A stretch of DNA of 8,220 nucleotides from Fischerella sp. (GTDB taxonomy: Bacteria; Cyanobacteriota; Cyanobacteriia; Cyanobacteriales; Nostocaceae): assembly GCA_026419705.1 (NCBI GenBank), contig JANZYY010000211.1, positions 1 to 8,220 of the forward strand. The letters are read 5' to 3'. The translations under genes and the position numbers were made by a program. A model generated the notes under the pieces. It ran no database searches. It was not told the DNA's origin and worked only from the letters and a program-made list of their open reading frames with translations. Shown here piece by piece: positions 5,757 to 8,220 of this stretch. The first letter of the stretch is position 1; each line of letters starts with the position of its first letter.

Positions 5757-6980
5757 ATGAATATGAAATTATCAAAAAAACAACTGGCCGTTTATTTTTC
5801 GTTGGTTGTAGGCGGTGGCATATTTGGGGGTAGTGCAGTGTTGTTAGCTAGTCCCTTTCTCCTGACCCAAAAGCACACGTTCCAGGAGTTAAAAAATGTG
5901 ACGATGGCTTTGCCGCCAGAAACCGTAGTTAATAATTCTTTTGGCAAAAGTATTGAAGCAACAAGAGGTGATAATGTCAATTTTATTGCCGCTGCTGTCC
6001 AAAAAACCGGACCAGCAGTAGTGCGAATTAATGCCACACGCAAAGTCGCAAATCCCATCTCAGAAGCTTTTAAAAATCCCCTCTTACGTCGATTTTTTGG
6101 AGAAGATGAGCAACCAATTCCGCAAGAAAGGATTGAACGCGGAACGGGATCTGGATTTGTGTTGGGCGCAAATGGAGAAATTCTCACTAACGCCCATGTT
6201 GTCGCAAATACAGATAAGGTACAAGTTACTCTCAAGGATGGCCGGACTTTTGAGGGAAAGGTGATGGGAGTCGATCCCATGACAGATGTAGCAGTAGTAA
6301 AAATTCCGGCTAAGCAATTGCCCACAGTGACAATGGGTAATTCACAAAATTTAATCCCAGGACAGTGGGCGATCGCGATTGGTAATCCTTTGGGTTTAGA
6401 CAATACCGTCACCATCGGTATCATCAGTGCTACCGACCGTACCAGCGCTCAGGTTGGCGTACCAGACAAGCGAGTCAGCTTCATTCAAACTGACGCCGCT
6501 ATTAACCCTGGTAACTCTGGGGGACCCTTGTTAAATGACCAAGGCCAGGTAATTGGGGTAAATACTGCAATTCGTACTGACGCTCAAGGGCTTGGTTTTG
6601 CGATTCCAATTGAAACTGCTGCTCGCATTGCTAGGGAACTTTTTACGAAAGGGCATGTAGAACATCCCTTTTTAGGAATTGAAATGGTAGATCTTTCTCC
6701 TACGAAAAGGCAGCAAATTAACCAAGAAAACAACCTCAACATTAAACAGAGTACTGGTGTCGCCATCAAGGGAGTCCTAGAAAAATCACCAGCACAGCGC
6801 GCCGGTCTGCGCCCTGGAGATGTAATTCACAAATTTAACGGCAAACCAGTCAAAACTGCTGCCCAAGTACAAAAGATGGTGGAGTCCAGCAGCGTTGGGG
6901 AAGAATTGCAAATTGAAATCAGCCGTGATGGTAGGATTCAAACGTTCAAGGTGCAGTCAGGAGCTTATCCGAAAAAATAG
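5757..6980 (+). CDS. HtrA/Deg family trypsin-like serine protease (HhoA/HhoB/HtrA type)
   Basis: This envelope quality-control protease/chaperone degrades misfolded proteins in the periplasm or lumen. Four in-frame starts crowd the 5' end: TTG 5748, GTG 5754, ATG 5757 and ATG 5763. I choose ATG 5757 (407 residues); none has a strong ribosome site. Residues about 8-33 form a hydrophobic signal or anchor segment. The trypsin-like domain spans about 70-290, beginning with the typical ERGTGSGFV. The triad is complete: His147 in TNAHVV, Asp177 in TDVAVVK and Ser254 in NPGNSGGP. One PDZ domain follows (about 301-402: GVLEKSPAQRAGLRPGDVI), and the protein ends soon after it. One PDZ is the usual cyanobacterial arrangement, versus two in E. 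coli DegP. Cyanobacteria have three such proteases (HtrA, HhoA, HhoB), and I cannot tell which this matches. The gene is divergent from the LysM/M23 gene and ends five bases before a long inverted repeat. Confidence 0.95.
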   Translation: MNMKLSKKQLAVYFSLVVGGGIFGGSAVLLASPFLLTQKHTFQELKNVTMALPPETVVNNSFGKSIEATRGDNVNFIAAAVQKTGPAVVRINATRKVANPISEAFKNPLLRRFFGEDEQPIPQERIERGTGSGFVLGANGEILTNAHVVANTDKVQVTLKDGRTFEGKVMGVDPMTDVAVVKIPAKQLPTVTMGNSQNLIPGQWAIAIGNPLGLDNTVTIGIISATDRTSAQVGVPDKRVSFIQTDAAINPGNSGGPLLNDQGQVIGVNTAIRTDAQGLGFAIPIETAARIARELFTKGHVEHPFLGIEMVDLSPTKRQQINQENNLNIKQSTGVAIKGVLEKSPAQRAGLRPGDVIHKFNGKPVKTAAQVQKMVESSSVGEELQIEISRDGRIQTFKVQSGAYPKK

Positions 6981-6984
6981 AAAA

Positions 6985-7041
6985 TAGTCAGTGTCATTAG
7001 TCTTTCGTCCTTGACAACAAATGACAAATGACAACTGACTA
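6985..7041. terminator. Heptamer-derived inverted repeat between convergent genes, possible bidirectional terminator
   Basis: TAGTCAGTGTCATT (6985-6998) pairs with AATGACAACTGACTA (7027-7041) as a 14-bp stem with one bulged A and a 28-base loop. An alternative register pairs TCATTAGTC (6994-7002) with GACTAATGA (7037-7045). It begins four bases after the HtrA stop codon, and its right arm runs into the stop codon of the DUF760 gene. The loop and right arm contain tandem AATGACA heptamers (7020-7033), the reverse complement of the GTCATT unit beside scpB. There is no T-run, so termination by this hairpin is inferred from position only. Confidence 0.45.
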
Positions 7042-7386
7042 ATGATTGTTAGCTAAATGATCTAACTGCATTCTTTGTTCCATCTGGCGCAAGAAATAGC
7101 CAGTCATCATTGCTGAAGCTAAAAGACCAGCAAGATTGTCTCGATCTGTTGTAATTTGGACATTGAAATTCTCAGCTGGCAGCATCCCAACCAGCCCTTG
7201 GACATTTTGCGAAATAATTTGTTTAATTTCGGGGCTGACGGACTGAGCGACGCTAGCCAAAACTTCTGGAGGTTGATGTTGCAAATATTTGAGTAACTGA
7301 TTGGGGTTTTCCTCAAAGCTGTCACTCAGATGCTGATGAGGGTGTTGTTCAAAATTGTCATTGAGAAAGTCAGGATCAAACACCAT
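7039..7386 (-). CDS. DUF760 family protein
   Basis: This 115-residue soluble protein has no signal peptide or membrane segment. I take the ATG at 7386 (MVFDPDF...); a TTG at 7392 would add only two residues (MP). The N-terminal 25 residues are acidic, polar and His-rich and probably flexible. From about residue 29 the conserved block begins: NPNQLLKYLQ, then SPEIKQIISQNVQGLVGMLP (51-70), FNVQITTDRDNLAGLLASAMMTGYFLRQMEQRM (74-106). I recognise this as DUF760, found in cyanobacteria and in plant plastids, with no firmly assigned biochemical function. The ending of mostly helical segments suggests a small alpha-rich protein. The stop codon overlaps the right arm of the inverted repeat shared with the HtrA gene. 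scpB lies 212 bases upstream on the same strand, separated by heptamer repeats, so co-transcription is uncertain. TATACA (minus strand, about 90 bases from the start near 7430-7440) is a possible isolated -10. Confidence 0.85.
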   Translation of the reverse strand: MVFDPDFLNDNFEQHPHQHLSDSFEENPNQLLKYLQHQPPEVLASVAQSVSPEIKQIISQNVQGLVGMLPAENFNVQITTDRDNLAGLLASAMMTGYFLRQMEQRMQLDHLANNH

Positions 7387-7503
7387 TGGCAATTTACTTT
7401 GGCGGAGTTGCTAATTCTACTCTAAACCATTGTATAAGGTAGAAACATATTTCCTTGGCTAGGAGTGGTATTCATCCCAAGTAAAGGTATTGGTCAAGGG
7501 TGA

Positions 7504-7545
7504 GTGGTTAGTAGTTGGTTGTTGGTTGTTAGTTGTTAGTAGTTA
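7504..7545. repeat. Six tandem heptamers, consensus GTNGTTR
   Basis: Six consecutive 7-base units fit GTGGTTA, GTAGTTG, GTTGTTG, GTTGTTA, GTTGTTA, GTAGTTA, followed by TTTTT (7546-7550). It lies in the 206-base gap between the DUF760 start and the scpB stop. This is a degenerate short tandem heptamer repeat of the STRR class known in heterocystous cyanobacteria. No gene is seen in the gap. Confidence 0.7.
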
Positions 7546-7550
7546 TTTTT

Positions 7551-7570
7551 CCCATCACCACCCCATCACC
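7551..7570. repeat. Direct repeat CCCATCACC
   Basis: CCCATCACC occurs at 7551-7559 and again at 7562-7570, an 11-base period directly abutting the heptamer tract and its T-run. It is probably part of the same low-complexity intergenic block downstream of scpB. Confidence 0.45.
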
Positions 7571-7598
7571 CCAGTTCTACCCTCTTTTCCAAACAAGC

Positions 7599-8129
7599 CT
7601 ATTCTGGCTCTGATACTGATTCTAGTTTGAGTTCTAGTTGTTGCTGCTGTTGGTTGCTAGAGAATGGTGAGGGAAGTTGTTCGATTTGGAAATACTGATG
7701 AAATTTGGGTGTTACCTGCAGCGAGTAGGAGCGAGAATCACGATCTCGGCGTTTCTTAACAAAACCAAGTTCAACTAGTTCTTGAACGTGTTGATATGCT
7801 CCTGAACCACGTAGGTTAATCAAATCGCTTTGCAGCATGGGACCATTCAAGGCGATCGCTGCTAATGTCCGCAACGCACCCACCCCTAATTCCACTGGTA
7901 TGAGAGTTTGTACTAAGTCTTGAAAATCAGGCCTTAGTTGTAGACAATAGCCATTGGGAGTTTCTACTACCTCTAGGGCACTATCCCGATGGGCATAATC
8001 ATCAATTAACTCTATAATTCCTTCCTCAGCGGTAGCGCGATCGCAAGCGGCATACTCAGCAATTTCGCTGATTGACAGCGGTTTTCCCGTCAAGTAAAGA
8101 ATTGCTTCTATCTTAGTCGCTGCATTCAT
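7599..8129 (-). CDS. scpB: Segregation and condensation protein B (ScpB)
   Basis: The 176-residue product is the winged-helix kleisin-binding subunit of the SMC-ScpA-ScpB complex, which organises and helps segregate the chromosome on the nucleoid. Two winged-helix domains are expected and visible: about 1-75 (ATKIEAILYLTGKPLSISEIAEYA, GYCLQLRPDF) and about 82-150 (GVGALRTLAAIALNGPMLQSDLINLRGSGAYQHVQELVELGFVKKRRD). The tail (151-176) is Ser/Gln/Glu-rich with a run of five Gln and probably disordered. Length is normal for cyanobacterial ScpB. The ATG at 8129 is fixed by an in-frame TAA nine bases upstream. There is no Shine-Dalgarno; the leader is a GTCATTR heptamer array. scpA is not in this window; the next gene downstream is DUF760. 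HIP1 octamers occur at 7852 and 8037. Confidence 0.93.
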   Translation of the reverse strand: MNAATKIEAILYLTGKPLSISEIAEYAACDRATAEEGIIELIDDYAHRDSALEVVETPNGYCLQLRPDFQDLVQTLIPVELGVGALRTLAAIALNGPMLQSDLINLRGSGAYQHVQELVELGFVKKRRDRDSRSYSLQVTPKFHQYFQIEQLPSPFSSNQQQQQLELKLESVSEPE

Positions 8130-8131
8130 CG

Positions 8132-8180
8132 GTCATTAGTCATTAGTCATTGGTCATTGGTCATTCGTCACCCGTACAAA
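8132..8180. repeat. Tandem heptamer array (GTCATTR)n abutting the scpB start codon
   Basis: Five clean units, GTCATTA, GTCATTA, GTCATTG, GTCATTG and GTCATTC (8132-8166), are followed by decayed units GTCACCC and GTACAAA. This is a typical cyanobacterial STRR heptamer tract. Read on the scpB strand it is (AATGACY)n and ends two bases before the scpB ATG, so it replaces the normal ribosome-site region. AATGAC at 8179-8184 can also pair with GTCATT at 8160-8165. From 8185 to the window end I see no feature. Confidence 0.85.
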
Positions 8181-8220
8181 TGACATATAAGCCCCCCAGG
8201 AGCTGACCGTAGGGTAAGAC

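Noticed and set aside
5792..6424. A 210-codon minus-strand open frame
   Set aside because: It is antisense to the catalytic half of the HtrA gene, whose triad and motifs are unmistakable; its product has no family resemblance.
8132..8180. Regular repeats as a CRISPR array
   Set aside because: The unit is 7 bases with no spacers and no cas genes are nearby; it is a tandem heptamer tract.
1..8220. Mobile element, defence island or other new multi-gene system
   Set aside because: No transposase, integrase, nuclease, toxin or phage-like protein was found; the genes are intact housekeeping or envelope genes in mixed orientations, each with its own likely transcription unit.

Overview
The window looks like ordinary chromosome from a filamentous, probably heterocyst-forming cyanobacterium (Nostoc/Calothrix/Tolypothrix-like). 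Three things point there. Seven full HIP1 octamers (GCGATCGC) start at 242, 3298, 4879, 5480, 6369, 7852 and 8037. Short heptamer tandem repeats and small interspersed hairpins sit between the genes. The proteins have a cyanobacterial character: Ctp protease, plant-type DUF760 protein, HhoA/HhoB/HtrA-type protease and ScpB. The genus is an inference; nothing in the window fixes it.

Layout from left to right. A 62-residue conserved small protein (107-295, +) converges, across a hairpin, on a ctpC-type carboxyl-terminal processing protease (366-1649, -). Upstream of that protease on the same strand, after a 223-base gap holding repeats, is ispG (1873-3099, -), the [4Fe-4S] enzyme of the MEP isoprenoid pathway. 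A 348-base divergent intergenic region with an 18-bp perfect palindrome separates ispG from a large isochorismatase-fold cysteine hydrolase (3448-4476, +). This converges on a secreted LysM-LysM-M23 peptidoglycan hydrolase (4610-5497, -). That gene is divergent from an HtrA/Deg serine protease (5757-6980, +). The protease converges, over a heptamer-based inverted repeat, on a DUF760 protein (7039-7386, -). Upstream of the DUF760 gene on the minus strand is scpB (7599-8129, -), whose start codon is almost touched by a (GTCATTR)n array that runs toward the window edge.

Functional reading. Three of the eight genes act in the cell envelope: the Ctp and HtrA proteases, both with PDZ domains, and the LysM/M23 hydrolase. 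The rest are housekeeping (IspG for isoprenoids, ScpB for chromosome condensation) or of unknown role (the small protein, the cysteine hydrolase, DUF760). All recognised catalytic residues are present and no gene looks broken. I see no tRNA, rRNA, CRISPR array, transposase, phage gene, toxin-antitoxin pair or defence system. I found no new multi-gene system. The points most worth a second look are the cysteine hydrolase of unknown substrate, the DUF760 and 62-residue conserved proteins, and the heptamer array forming the scpB leader.
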